A stretch of DNA of 64,000 bases from Borborobacter arsenicus (GCF_003934165.1 NZ_ML133508.1:115878-179877); one strand, 5' to 3'. Positions 17,436 through 26,545 are shown, numbered from the stretch's first letter. Notes: generated by a model not told the origin, from the letters alone. Numbers and translations are program-made.

Positions 17436-18532
17436 GCTGCGTCCTGCCTTCTTTCAAGCAGAGCTGCCTTCAATTGGACGAGACTTGGCGTGATGAGGGG
17501 AATGAATGCCGCCTCGCGCCAGCGCCGCGCAAAATCCCTTCCAGGCCCGCTCAGATAGGCACGGCCACCCGATGCCTGCAGTTCCAGCGAAATCGCCTCC
17601 GAGACGATCTCGGCAAGTTCGATCCGCAGGGTAAACAGCGATACGGCGTCCACCTCGAATTCGCGTGACCTGAGGCCGGCGGATAGGCGGCTTTCGGCCT
17701 GGGTCAGCCGCTGGGTGACGGCAGACAGCTGCGGGCTCAGGACGTTGCGTCCGGCACCGACCGATTTCGCCGTTTCGGCGATTGCGCGCCGCGCCAGCCC
17801 GATCGACATGCCGCATTGCAGGCCGGTAAAGGCCGGGCGCACCTGCGGCAGCCATTCGCCCGCATCCGGGTGAAGGACACGCTCGGCGCTGATGCGCACT
17901 TCCGACAGCTTGATCGCTGCCGTGTTGGTGGAGCGCATGCCCAGCAGCGAGAGGTCATTGGAGCGCTGCAGCCCATCATCGTCATGAGCAAGCGAGGCGA
18001 TGAATGTTCCTCCGTCCGCATGGTCAACGGCGGCAGCGACATGAAAACTTTCCGGGCGCAAATTGGTCACCCAGGGCATCTTGCCGCTAAGAACAAGGCT
18101 GTCGCCTTCAGCTCCTGCCGAAATCTGGAGCGGCTCCAGCCCGGCAAGAAACTTCATGGCGTTCGACAGGCCAGTTGCTCCCGCAAGACGCCCGGCCAGC
18201 AGGTCCGGCAGAAGCTTTTCGCCAAGTTGCTTGTTCGGGCTCTGCAGCAGGAATTCGATATAGGTACGTTGGCTCCACAGGACGAAGGCCGCTGCCAGAG
18301 ATTCCTCCGCGACCACGGAGATCCCCGCGACGCCGTCCACCACGTCGCCTCCCGACCCGCCCAGTGCGACGGGAACGCCTGCCCCCGCAAGCCCCGCCGA
18401 GGCAAGGCGCGGCAGCACCGTCGAAGGGCTCTCGACGCCAGTATCCAGGTCATGGGCCGCAGCAACGACCCAGTCCGAAAACTCCCCGTCGAGCCGTGTC
18501 TTGCCGACCTCGTGCATCACCCGGGCGGTCAT
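17432..18532 (-). CDS. Acyl-CoA dehydrogenase-fold oxidoreductase (possible flavin monooxygenase)
   Basis: A 366-residue protein of the acyl-CoA dehydrogenase superfamily. It shows the alanine/glycine-rich N-terminal helices (LPRLASAGLAGAGVPVALGG), the middle beta domain (GKMPWVTNLRP) and the C-terminal helical bundle (ISLELQASGGRAYLSG). The superfamily also holds FMNH2-dependent sulfur monooxygenases such as DszC and SfnC-like proteins. Location between a sulfonate-type importer and an AhpD-like protein makes such a role as likely as true acyl-CoA oxidation. ATG 18532 overlaps the preceding stop (ATGA), so it is preferred to a start 31 codons earlier. I could not identify a catalytic base with confidence. 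Confidence 0.78.
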   Translation of the reverse strand: MTARVMHEVGKTRLDGEFSDWVVAAAHDLDTGVESPSTVLPRLASAGLAGAGVPVALGGSGGDVVDGVAGISVVAEESLAAAFVLWSQRTYIEFLLQSPNKQLGEKLLPDLLAGRLAGATGLSNAMKFLAGLEPLQISAGAEGDSLVLSGKMPWVTNLRPESFHVAAAVDHADGGTFIASLAHDDDGLQRSNDLSLLGMRSTNTAAIKLSEVRISAERVLHPDAGEWLPQVRPAFTGLQCGMSIGLARRAIAETAKSVGAGRNVLSPQLSAVTQRLTQAESRLSAGLRSREFEVDAVSLFTLRIELAEIVSEAISLELQASGGRAYLSGPGRDFARRWREAAFIPLITPSLVQLKAALLERRQDAA

Positions 18533-19104
18533 TCTGCTGCCGCCTGAACGAGCGGAGGCTCCCAGCGATAAGCAGAAAGCTGCTCGTTGAGTGGCGGCTG
18601 GCCGAGATTGTTGGCGAAGTTGCACAGGGTGGCGAGGCTGACGCCGAGCACGACTTCAAGGGCAGCCTGGTCATCGAAGCCGGCCTTCTTGAATGTGGCC
18701 AGCGCCTCGTCGGACACCGCACCGCGGCTGGCGATGACGGCTTCGGTAAACCTCGCCACGGCATCCAGCCGCGCATCGGCGACGGTCGAGCGTGCACGCA
18801 AGGCATTCACCACCTGCTTGTCAAGTTGCGCCTTCTTTTCGGCGATTGCGGTATGCCCGGCGACGCAGAAGCCGCAACCATGCGTGGCTGCTGCTGTGAT
18901 CTGCACTGCCTCGCGCTCGGGAAGGGTGAGGGAACTGCGGGCATTGATGCCTGAAACCGTCAGATAGGTTTCGAGCGCCACCGGGGCATTGGCAAGAATA
19001 CGCAACAGGTTGGGCAGATAGCCATTGTTCTTTTCGGCCGTGGTCAATGCGGCCTTTGCCGCCTCTGGGGCATCGTCGATGGTACGGAGAGGAAGTCGAG
19101 ACAT
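18529..19104 (-). CDS. Carboxymuconolactone decarboxylase family protein (AhpD-like)
   Basis: A 191-residue helical protein of the AhpD/CMD superfamily. The redox motif CGFCVAGH (Cys77, Cys80, His84) matches the CxxCxxxH active site of AhpD-like disulfide reductases. LPEREAVQITAAATHGC supplies the usual Glu one turn before it. Such proteins reduce peroxidases or act as small thiol peroxidases; others are decarboxylases without the CxxC. It is the first gene of the operon, with AAGGA before its ATG, and may detoxify peroxide or thiol products made by the downstream oxidoreductases (inference). Confidence 0.86.
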   Translation of the reverse strand: MSRLPLRTIDDAPEAAKAALTTAEKNNGYLPNLLRILANAPVALETYLTVSGINARSSLTLPEREAVQITAAATHGCGFCVAGHTAIAEKKAQLDKQVVNALRARSTVADARLDAVARFTEAVIASRGAVSDEALATFKKAGFDDQAALEVVLGVSLATLCNFANNLGQPPLNEQLSAYRWEPPLVQAAAE

Positions 19105-19440
19105 GGGAATCCTTGCCTGAGAAAAAATAAATCTACGGGTTGAAAGTCCCTCTCAAGGTAGCATTCACCACATTTCGTCCGTAATTATGCGCGTTGCGAG
19201 TTTGCCTTTGGCTCCGGAAAATTTGTCTACGCAGCCCGCCAAAGGACGAATAAAATTCCAGGGGCTGTGCATGGCCCTCGCCGCATATTTTCCGTCTTGA
19301 TCGTCTGGGGCTATCGAACTGACGCTACAGTCCTGCCGTGTGATGGCATTTGGCGCAGAATTGCATGCCTTACAGGCGAAAAATCCTTGGCGGTGGGCAT
19401 GTCAGCGCCTAACAGTGGTATCGGATCAGGAGAAAGACAT
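19105..19440. other. Divergent promoter region between the AhpD-like and AI-2E-type genes
   Basis: Some 336 bases that must hold promoters for both outward-facing genes. A plus-strand frame is open through much of it, but the best ribosome binding site (AGGAGA, 19428-19433) points to a TTG at 19441. I see no terminator or repeat here. Confidence 0.5.
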
Positions 19441-20649
19441 TTGAGCGATATGGAGAGCCGCAGGAGATCGGGACGGGAGCCACGCCTGCTTGGCTTGTCC
19501 ACCCCCTCGCGTATCCCGCTGATCCCGCCAGTGACAGCGGCGCGATGGCTGCTGGTGCTGATCGTCGCGGCGGGAATTTATTTCTTCCACGGCTTTCTGG
19601 TTCCGGTGCTCGCGGCCCTGGTCATCGCTTTTGCAAGTTGGCCGCTTTATCGTCGCTTGCTGGCAGCGTCAGGGGACAACCGGACGCTCGCAGCGACGCT
19701 GGCGATCGTGTTGATCCTGACCTTCCTCATCGTGCCGATCTTCATGGCCGGCAGCTATGCCTTCAACGAAATCCGCGAATGGTTCAGCTGGGCGGTCGAG
19801 ACCAATCGGCATGGCGCACCGACACCGGCATGGATCACCGCGCTGCCGGCGGTGGGTGAATGGCTCGACCAGCAATGGGCGCGCCATATCGGGCACCCCG
19901 GCGCTATCGGCGAGCTTATCCAACTCGTCAGCGGCGCCAATATCGGCAACATCTATCGCGGCGTGCTGGCAGCGGGCGGCGCGTCCTTCCATTTGTTCCT
20001 GACGCTTCTGTTCATGCTGATCGCGCTGTTTTTCGTCTATCGTGACGGCGAGGCCTTTGCCCGTCAGATCGACCGGCTTGGCGAACGCATCCTGCCGACG
20101 CGCTGGGAGCGGATCTCCGGCGTGGTGCCGGCAACGATCAGTTCCACCGTTACCGGCATGACATTGATCGCCGTCGGCGAGGGGGTGGTGCTGGGCACAG
20201 CCTATTGGATCGCCGGCGTGCCATCTCCGGTGACGCTCGGCGTTCTGACCGGAATAATGGCGCTGATCCCTGGCGGTGCTCCGTTGTCCTTCACGCTTGT
20301 CTCGGCCTATCTGGTGGCAAGCGGATCGCCGGTGGCAGGTGTCGCCCTGTTTGCCTGGGGTTCGATCGAACTTTTCATCGTCGATAAGACCCTGAGGCCG
20401 AGACTGGTCGGGGGGCCTATCAAGCTGCCGTTCCTGCCGACCTTTTTCGGACTGATCGGCGGCGTCAAGACCATGGGCTTCCTTGGCCTGTTCATCGGCC
20501 CGGTGCTGATGGCGCTGCTGGTGGCGATCTGGCGAGAATGGCTGCGCGAGGTGGAGATGAGCGACGAGCCGGTGCAGGAAGTCGTCGAACAGGATATGGA
20601 TGCAGAGGTGAAGACGGTCGTTCCGCGCAGGCTGACCGGCTCGGATTAA
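19441..20649 (+). CDS. AI-2E family transporter / PerM-type permease
   Basis: A 402-residue membrane protein of the AI-2 exporter (TqsA/PerM/YdiK) family. It has two hydrophobic segments near the N-terminus, a long amphipathic middle region, and a C-terminal block of four or more segments containing GIMALIPGGAPLSFTLV and FLPTFFGLIGGVKTMGFLGLFIGPVLMALL, which are diagnostic. Some members move autoinducer-2; others appear to be ion or general permeases, so the substrate is open. The start is taken as TTG 19441 because AGGAGA lies seven bases upstream. ATG 19450 is an alternative, and earlier ATGs in frame would add an unconserved tail. Confidence 0.85.
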   Translation: MSDMESRRRSGREPRLLGLSTPSRIPLIPPVTAARWLLVLIVAAGIYFFHGFLVPVLAALVIAFASWPLYRRLLAASGDNRTLAATLAIVLILTFLIVPIFMAGSYAFNEIREWFSWAVETNRHGAPTPAWITALPAVGEWLDQQWARHIGHPGAIGELIQLVSGANIGNIYRGVLAAGGASFHLFLTLLFMLIALFFVYRDGEAFARQIDRLGERILPTRWERISGVVPATISSTVTGMTLIAVGEGVVLGTAYWIAGVPSPVTLGVLTGIMALIPGGAPLSFTLVSAYLVASGSPVAGVALFAWGSIELFIVDKTLRPRLVGGPIKLPFLPTFFGLIGGVKTMGFLGLFIGPVLMALLVAIWREWLREVEMSDEPVQEVVEQDMDAEVKTVVPRRLTGSD

Positions 20650-20661
20650 GGGAAATCCGGC

Positions 20662-22248
20662 TCAGTCCACCACGATCTCCAGCAGGAACGGCTTTCTCAT
20701 TGCCCAGGCGGCCTGCAGTGCCTCAGTCGGGTCAGCCGAGGCTGCGATCCGCTTGGCGGCAATGCCATAGGCTTCGGCAAGGCGGATGAAATCGGGCGGA
20801 GCCGGCGAAACGCCGACCGGCTCGACGCCAGCCTCGCGCATGGACATCTCGATCTCCCGGTAGCCGCGATTGTTCCAAACCAGGAAAATGACCGGAGCCT
20901 GCGCATCGAGTGCCGCCCCAAGCTCCGACATGGTGAATTGGAAGCCGCCGTCGCCCGACAGGCAAACTACCGGCACATCCGGCATGGCCAGAGCCGCACC
21001 GATCGCCGCCGGCGGCCCGTAGCCAAGCGCCCCGAAACCTGTGGCGGCGTTGAACCAGCCAGCCGGCCGATCATGATCATAATAGAGATTGGCGGCATAG
21101 ATGGGCTGCGTGGAATCTCCGACGATGATCGCGCCCGGCAGCGCATCGCGTATGATTTCGACGAAATCGATCTGTCCGCGCATGGCAGGGCTAAGTTCTG
21201 CGAGCGCAGCCTGCCGAACTGCCTGTGCACGGGCTGTGCCCGCGTGGTGTGACACTCCCTTCCTGCCGGCAGCGATCAGTTCGCCCAGCGCCTCAAGCGC
21301 TGCCGCGCTATCGGCTTTCAAGTTGACCGTGGCCGGATGCCGGGCAAGCTGCTCTTCGTCGATATCAATGCGTACCAGCTTGGACGGGAGAGAAAATCCG
21401 CCATCGCCATACATGTCATAGTCGGTCGGGCCCAGTTCCGTCCCAACTGCAATGACCAAGTCTGATTGGCCGATCAAGGCACGGATGGCTTTCAGGCTTG
21501 GGCTGGCATGGACGCCGAGCGGATGCCGGTGAAGCAGGCCGCGTGCATTGGCCGTGGTGACGACCGGTGCATCGATCAGTTCGGCAAGCCGACGCAATGG
21601 CGCCTCGGCGGCCCTTGCCCCCCCGCCGGCGAGAATGAGCGGGTTTTTCGCCGCATCCGCCAAGCCGGCTGCCTGGGTAAGCAATGCGCTATCCGCCATT
21701 GGCCGGACTGTTTCAACGTCCGGCATTTCAAGCTCACCCGCTTGTTCACTCATGACGTCCAGCGGAATTTCGATGTGTACCGGACCGAGCCGACTGGTTG
21801 CAAAGAGCGAGAAAGCACGGGCCAGCACCTGCGGTAATTCATGGCCCGATTCAATACGGTGCGAAAACAGCGCGACCTTTGCCAGCATGCCGCGCTGGTC
21901 CGGCAATTCGTGCAGATAGCCCAACCCCTTGCCGATCGAAGCCCTCGCATTGACACTGGAGACGACCAGCATCGGCACGGAATCGGCGCGCGCCTGTCCC
22001 ATCGCGGTAATCGTATTGGTCAGACCGGGTCCGGTGATGACGAAAGCCACCCCCGGCCGGCCAGAGGCTCGCGCATAGCCGTCAGCCATGAAGGCAGCAC
22101 CCTGTTCATGACGCGGCGTGACATGGCGTATTTTCGAGCTTGCAAGACCCCGATAGAGCTCGACCGTATGAACACCCGGGATGCCGAAAACGGTGTCGAC
22201 ACCATGCTGTTCGAGCAATTTGATCAGGGCTTCGCCGACGGTGGTCAT
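20662..22248 (-). CDS. aruI: Thiamine-diphosphate enzyme, 5-guanidino-2-oxopentanoate decarboxylase type
   Basis: A 528-residue ThDP-dependent enzyme of the acetolactate-synthase/pyruvate-decarboxylase fold. Visible are the catalytic Glu in PRHEQGAAFMADGYAR, the first domain motif GIPGVHTVELYRGL, and the ThDP/Mg site GDGGFQFTMSELGAAL followed by NN in VWNNRGY. The GIPGVHTVELYRGL opening is typical of proteins named AruI, which decarboxylates 2-ketoarginine in the arginine transaminase pathway. That name is by family resemblance and context, not proof. Its ATG overlaps the stop of the upstream amidinohydrolase gene (ATGA), so the two are coupled. Both are divergent from an arginine-type ABC importer. 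Confidence 0.82.
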   Translation of the reverse strand: MTTVGEALIKLLEQHGVDTVFGIPGVHTVELYRGLASSKIRHVTPRHEQGAAFMADGYARASGRPGVAFVITGPGLTNTITAMGQARADSVPMLVVSSVNARASIGKGLGYLHELPDQRGMLAKVALFSHRIESGHELPQVLARAFSLFATSRLGPVHIEIPLDVMSEQAGELEMPDVETVRPMADSALLTQAAGLADAAKNPLILAGGGARAAEAPLRRLAELIDAPVVTTANARGLLHRHPLGVHASPSLKAIRALIGQSDLVIAVGTELGPTDYDMYGDGGFSLPSKLVRIDIDEEQLARHPATVNLKADSAAALEALGELIAAGRKGVSHHAGTARAQAVRQAALAELSPAMRGQIDFVEIIRDALPGAIIVGDSTQPIYAANLYYDHDRPAGWFNAATGFGALGYGPPAAIGAALAMPDVPVVCLSGDGGFQFTMSELGAALDAQAPVIFLVWNNRGYREIEMSMREAGVEPVGVSPAPPDFIRLAEAYGIAAKRIAASADPTEALQAAWAMRKPFLLEIVVD

Positions 22249-23132
22249 TGCCGCAGAATGGGCCTTGTCAGGCAGGTCGGGCCGCCTTCGCAGGCAATGC
22301 ACAGGGCGTCCGCCTCAAAGGTCTGAACCATGCAGCCGGCCTTTTCCATCGCCGCCTTGGTCCGGGGAAATCCGGCAACCGCGATGACCTGGTGCGGCGC
22401 GGTGGGCAAGACGTTCAGGCTAAGCCCGCTGGAGGCCGAAAATTCATCGGCGTCGCCCTCGACGAGCCGGATACCCCGCGCCTTCAGCAGTTGGTAGAAT
22501 GCCGCTGGCAGCAGTGGCGAATAGACCAGCGCCAGATCTTCGGCCAGCGGGCTGATTACCGACATCAGGTGCAGGCAGGCTTCCTCGCCATGCCAGAGCG
22601 GCAGGTCGAAGCCGAGGACTTCTATGCCGTGCGGCAACAGCATGTCGGCGAGTTGGCGGATACCTGCCTCGTTGGTGCGCAGGCCGCGGCCGACGGCCAG
22701 TGTCCCGCCATCCACCCAGACACAATCGCCGCCTTCGACGGTGCCGGGAGCCTCGACGCGGCCGAGGATCGGTATGCCCATGCGCTCATAGGCGGCTTCG
22801 TGCAGCGAAGGCTCCGGCCGCCGCAACGCCTTTCCCATGGAAAGGATGATTGCCCCATGGCCGGTCATCAGCGACGGATCATGCGTGAAGACGGAATCGG
22901 CAAGCCCGTCATCACGGTCATCAAGCCATTCCACCCGTGCTCCGGCGGCGGCCACCAATTCGGCGAACGCGGCGTGCTGGGAAGCCGCTTTGCTGGGATC
23001 AAAGCCAGGCCCATAATGCCATTTTGTGCGATCCGCGCCGCGCATGGCGCTTCGTGCCGAGCGCATCAGCACCCGTTTCAATGGCGCGGCCATCGATTGT
23101 GCCCCAAAGGATCGCGTCACTTGCAAGTTCAT
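22245..23132 (-). CDS. Dimethylarginine dimethylaminohydrolase-like amidinohydrolase
   Basis: A 295-residue member of the guanidino-group modifying superfamily (DDAH, arginine deiminase, amidinotransferase). It carries the substrate motif DSVFTHDPSLM, the metal-free catalytic block EGGDCVWVDGGTLAVGRGLRTN, a histidine-bearing HLMSVISP segment, and a C-terminal CEGGPTCLTRPI with the candidate nucleophile Cys. DDAH enzymes hydrolyse methylarginines to citrulline and methylamines; relatives act on arginine or other guanidines. ATG 23132 has GGGAG six bases upstream. A longer frame exists but would run through the promoter region. It is coupled to the AruI-like gene and lies opposite an arginine-type importer, fitting guanidino-compound catabolism. 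Confidence 0.84.
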   Translation of the reverse strand: MNLQVTRSFGAQSMAAPLKRVLMRSARSAMRGADRTKWHYGPGFDPSKAASQHAAFAELVAAAGARVEWLDDRDDGLADSVFTHDPSLMTGHGAIILSMGKALRRPEPSLHEAAYERMGIPILGRVEAPGTVEGGDCVWVDGGTLAVGRGLRTNEAGIRQLADMLLPHGIEVLGFDLPLWHGEEACLHLMSVISPLAEDLALVYSPLLPAAFYQLLKARGIRLVEGDADEFSASSGLSLNVLPTAPHQVIAVAGFPRTKAAMEKAGCMVQTFEADALCIACEGGPTCLTRPILRQ

Positions 23133-23321
23133 CCGCATCTCCCGTCTGCCGGCTGACTGCGAGCCTAAGCAGTGCCGGCGGTAAGGGCAATGGGGGCACG
23201 GTCTGCGGGTTGACGGAAAGGAGTGAGCCAGTCCATGCTGGGTGTGGGCAACGGAATGCAACGGAATGCATAGCCGCAGTTTGGGATCGAGACGATCCAT
23301 CCAGAGTTTGGGAGACCTCTT

Positions 23322-24137
23322 GTGAGGACTTCTGGCGCCATCCGGGAGGACATCTCCACGGCGCCGGATGGTGCTGCTGAAGCCATCCATATCGAAAACC
23401 TGCACAAGAAGTTCGGTGAACTGCATGTCCTGAAGGGGGTATCGCTGTCGGCGCGCGACGGCGACGTGGTGGCCATTATCGGCGGCAGCGGCTCGGGAAA
23501 ATCGACGCTTCTGCGCTGCATCAACTGCCTCGAAAATCCGACCAGCGGCATCATCCGCGTCAATGGCGAGGAAATCCGCCTTAAAAGCGACAGCCACGGC
23601 AATACGGTACCGGCCGACAGGCGGCAGATTGAGCGTATCCGCTCGAGACTCGGTATGGTGTTCCAGAGTTTCAATCTATGGAGTCACATGACGCTGATCG
23701 AGAACGTCATCGAAGTTCCGGTGCATGTTCTCGGCATCAAGCGGGAGGAAGCAATCGCCACAGCCGAGAAACTGCTGGCCCGTGTCGGTCTTTCCGACAA
23801 GCGTGACGTCTATCCGGCCTTTCTCTCAGGTGGGCAGCAGCAGCGTGGCGCGATTGCCCGCGCGCTCGCCATCCAGCCGCGGGTGATGCTTTTCGACGAG
23901 CCGACCTCGGCGCTCGACCCGGAACTGGTCGGGGAAGTGCTGAAGGTGATCGCCGACCTGGCGCGCGAGGGGCGCACAATGATCCTGGTTACCCACGAGA
24001 TGAAATTCGCCCGCCAGGTCGCGAGCCATGTCATCTATCTCTACAACGGGCAGGTGGAGGAGGAAGGCCCGCCCGAACAAATTTTCGGCACGCCACGGTC
24101 CGAGCGGCTCAAGCAATTCATCCGCAATATCGGTTAG
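23322..24137 (+). CDS. Polar amino acid ABC transporter ATPase (HisP/OccP-like)
   Basis: A 271-residue ATPase of the histidine/arginine/octopine importer class. Walker A is GGSGSGKST. The insert typical of HisP follows (RQIERIRSRLGMVFQSFNLWSHMTLIENV). The signature reads LSGGQQQRGAIARAL, with Gly where Val is more usual, and Walker B is VMLFDEPTSALDPELVGEVLKV. The start is GTG 23322, with GGGAG seven bases upstream. It heads a four-gene operon (ATPase, binding protein, two permeases) divergent from the DDAH/AruI pair, which suggests arginine or a guanidino compound as cargo. Confidence 0.92.
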   Translation: MRTSGAIREDISTAPDGAAEAIHIENLHKKFGELHVLKGVSLSARDGDVVAIIGGSGSGKSTLLRCINCLENPTSGIIRVNGEEIRLKSDSHGNTVPADRRQIERIRSRLGMVFQSFNLWSHMTLIENVIEVPVHVLGIKREEAIATAEKLLARVGLSDKRDVYPAFLSGGQQQRGAIARALAIQPRVMLFDEPTSALDPELVGEVLKVIADLAREGRTMILVTHEMKFARQVASHVIYLYNGQVEEEGPPEQIFGTPRSERLKQFIRNIG

Positions 24138-24184
24138 GCGGACGAAAAACGGGAACACAATAACCGGAACAGGGAGTGGAAAGA

Positions 24185-24967
24185 ATGGTGAATGGTCTGA
24201 AAATGGCGCTGGCGGGACTTGCACTGGGCTTGGCGTCGGTGATGCCGGCACATGCCCAAGCGCTCAAGGTCGGCATCGCAGCCGAACCCTATCCGCCCTT
24301 CGCGGCGCCCGATGCCTCGGGCAATTGGGACGGCTGGGAGGTGCAGATCGCCAAGGCGCTTTGCGAGGAAGCCAAGCTTGAATGCGAGATCACGCCGATC
24401 TCGTGGGACGGCATCATTCCGGCCCTTACCACCAAGAAGATCGACATGATCGCGGCGTCGATGTCGATCACCGCCGAGCGCGAAAAGACGATCGCCTTTT
24501 CCGATAAATACTACAACACGCCGACCGGTATCATCGGCCCCAAGAGCGAGACCTTCGAGGCCACCCCGGAAGGGCTGAAGGGCAAGATTCTCGGCGTACA
24601 GGTTTCGACCGTGCATGAGGTCTACGCCAAGAAGCACTTCGGCGACACCGCAGCCGAAATCAAGATCTACCAGACGCAGGACGAGGCGAACGCCGATCTC
24701 GCCGCCGGGCGTATCGACGCTGTGCAGGCAGATTCCATAGCGCTTGACGATTTCCTGACAACCGAGCAAGGCAAGGCCTGCTGCGACATGAAGGGTACGG
24801 TCGCCGAGGACGTCGAGGTGCTGGGGCCGGGCGTCGGCGTAGGCCTGCGCAAGGAAGACACTGAACTGAAAGACAAGATCAATGCCGCCATCAAGGGTAT
24901 TCGTGCCAGCGGCAAATATGACGAAATCTCGAAGAAATACTTCGATTTCAACATCTATGGCGACTAG
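24185..24967 (+). CDS. Polar amino acid ABC transporter substrate-binding protein (family 3)
   Basis: A 260-residue periplasmic binding protein. A signal peptide of about 24 residues ends at MPAHAQA. The mature fold shows LKVGIAAEPYPPFAAPDASG, DGIIPALTTKKIDMIAASMSITAER and GRIDAVQADS, the ligand-binding blocks of the lysine/arginine/ornithine family. Aligned residues such as Arg in SITAER contact the amino-acid carboxylate in this family. ATG 24185 has AGGGAG eight bases before it; a GTG three codons earlier lies inside that ribosome binding site and is rejected. The final Cys-Cys in GKACCDMKG could form a disulfide. Confidence 0.92.
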   Translation: MVNGLKMALAGLALGLASVMPAHAQALKVGIAAEPYPPFAAPDASGNWDGWEVQIAKALCEEAKLECEITPISWDGIIPALTTKKIDMIAASMSITAEREKTIAFSDKYYNTPTGIIGPKSETFEATPEGLKGKILGVQVSTVHEVYAKKHFGDTAAEIKIYQTQDEANADLAAGRIDAVQADSIALDDFLTTEQGKACCDMKGTVAEDVEVLGPGVGVGLRKEDTELKDKINAAIKGIRASGKYDEISKKYFDFNIYGD

Positions 24968-24992
24968 GCGCCGGCAAACCTGATCTCGATCG

Positions 24993-25757
24993 GTGGAGGC
25001 AAAGGCAATCGAAGCGTTCCTTCTCCCACTGTCGCAGTCAGGCCTGTTTGAACTGCTCTCGCCGACCCCGCCCGGCTGGGGCGGCAACCTCCTGCGCGGT
25101 CTGTTCAATTCGGTACAGATCGCGCTTGGGGCCTTCGGGCTCGGGCTGGCGATTGGCACAGCCGGTGCCTATGGCAAGCTTTATGGCGGACCAGTCATCC
25201 GCGACCTGCTCGAAGTCTACACCACGATCATGCGGGCGGTACCGGAACTGGTGATGATCCTGCTGCTCTATTATGCGGGCACCGATCTGGTTAACCGCGC
25301 ACTGCAAGGCTTCGGCTATTCGCCGATTGACATCAGTGGCCTGGTTGCCGGCATTGCGGTTCTGGGCATCGTGCAGGGCGCTTACGCAACCGAAGTGTTG
25401 CGCGGCGCCATCCTTGCCATTCCGCAAGGCCAGATCGAAGCAGCGCGCGCCTATGGCATGTCGCCTAGCCTGCTGATGCGGCGCATCACGTTGCCGGCCA
25501 TGCTGCCTTTCGCCATTCCCGGCCTCGCCAATCTGTGGCTGATCGCCACCAAGGATACCGCGCTTCTAGCCGTTGTGGGCTTCAACGAACTGACCCTGGA
25601 AACGCGCCAGGCAGCCGGCAGCACCAAGGCCTATTTCACCTTCTTCATGGCGGCTGGCGTGCTTTACCTGCTGCTGACGCTGTTTTCCAATGTGATTATT
25701 GGACGTATCGAGCGCTGGTCGCGTCGTGGCATGCCCTCGGTTGCGGGCGGACATTGA
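24993..25757 (+). CDS. Polar amino acid ABC transporter permease (HisQ-like)
   Basis: A 254-residue inner-membrane permease with about five membrane segments. The N-terminal segment begins with LLRGLFNSVQIALGAFGLGLAIG, and the EAA loop reads IPQGQIEAARAYGMSPSLLMRRITLP, the hallmark of HisQ/HisM proteins. GTG 24993 is the first possible start after the binding-protein stop; no strong ribosome binding site was found, so the start is uncertain by a few codons. It overlaps the next permease at TGATG. Confidence 0.9.
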   Translation: MEAKAIEAFLLPLSQSGLFELLSPTPPGWGGNLLRGLFNSVQIALGAFGLGLAIGTAGAYGKLYGGPVIRDLLEVYTTIMRAVPELVMILLLYYAGTDLVNRALQGFGYSPIDISGLVAGIAVLGIVQGAYATEVLRGAILAIPQGQIEAARAYGMSPSLLMRRITLPAMLPFAIPGLANLWLIATKDTALLAVVGFNELTLETRQAAGSTKAYFTFFMAAGVLYLLLTLFSNVIIGRIERWSRRGMPSVAGGH

Positions 25758-26545
25758 TGCAAGACCTGCCACGCAGGGCCCTGCGCATTCCACCGCACCG
25801 GATCGGACTTCTGGTTGCTGCATCGGCTCTGGTAATTTTCGCCGCGCTCTTCATGCGCTGGGACTGGCTGCCCGACTATTACGGTCTTGCGCTTGCCGGG
25901 CTGTGGCGGACGATCTGGATTCTGGTCGTCACCTGTGTGCTTGGCTTCGTCATTGCGGTCCCGCTCGGCCTTGCCCAAGCAGGCGGGCCGCTTTGGCTGG
26001 CGCTGCCCGCCCGCGCCTTCTGCACGACGATACGCGGCACGCCGCTATTGCTTCAGCTCTGGTTGCTCTATTTCGGTCTGGGCTCATTGTTCCCGCAATA
26101 TCCGTGGATACGAGAATCCGAGCTCTGGCCCTATCTGCGGCAGGCATGGCCCTATGCGGTGCTGTCGCTGACATTGTCCTTCGCCGCCTATGAGGGCGAG
26201 GTGATGCGCGGGGCCTTCGCCGGTGTGCCGCGCGGTCAGCTCGAGGCCGCCCGCGCCTTCGGCATGCGGCGAAGTGCCATCCTTCGTCGCATCTGGCTGC
26301 CGCAGGCCATTCACCGGGCCCTGCCGACATTGACCGGCGAAACCGTACTGCAACTGAAAGCAACGCCATTGGTAGCGACCATCACAGTCGTGGACATCTA
26401 TGCGGTTGCCGGGCGGGTGCGGCAGGACACTTTCATCATCTATGAGCCCTTGCTGCTGTTGGCGTTGGTCTATCTGTGCATCGCCGGCATTATCGTATTC
26501 GCTTTTCGGCGGCTTGAAGCACGAATTCCGGCGAGGCTCGGATAA
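25757..26545 (+). CDS. Polar amino acid ABC transporter permease (HisM-like)
   Basis: A 262-residue inner-membrane permease, partner of the preceding one. It has five to six membrane segments and the EAA loop VPRGQLEAARAFGMRRSAILRRIWLP. The motif TIRGTPLLLQLWLLYFGLG before it is typical of arginine/octopine-type systems. The ATG at 25757 shares its A with the stop of the upstream gene (TGATG), so translation is coupled. It closes the importer operon. Confidence 0.92.
   Translation: MQDLPRRALRIPPHRIGLLVAASALVIFAALFMRWDWLPDYYGLALAGLWRTIWILVVTCVLGFVIAVPLGLAQAGGPLWLALPARAFCTTIRGTPLLLQLWLLYFGLGSLFPQYPWIRESELWPYLRQAWPYAVLSLTLSFAAYEGEVMRGAFAGVPRGQLEAARAFGMRRSAILRRIWLPQAIHRALPTLTGETVLQLKATPLVATITVVDIYAVAGRVRQDTFIIYEPLLLLALVYLCIAGIIVFAFRRLEARIPARLG

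Noticed and set aside
23133..23597. A longer N-terminus for the DDAH-like protein
   Set aside because: The extra 155 codons run through the divergent promoter region and into the ATPase gene, while a good ribosome binding site precedes the internal ATG 23132.
24134..25159. A 341-codon minus-strand open frame opposite the amino-acid binding protein
   Set aside because: It is antisense to a well-supported gene and shows no family motif.
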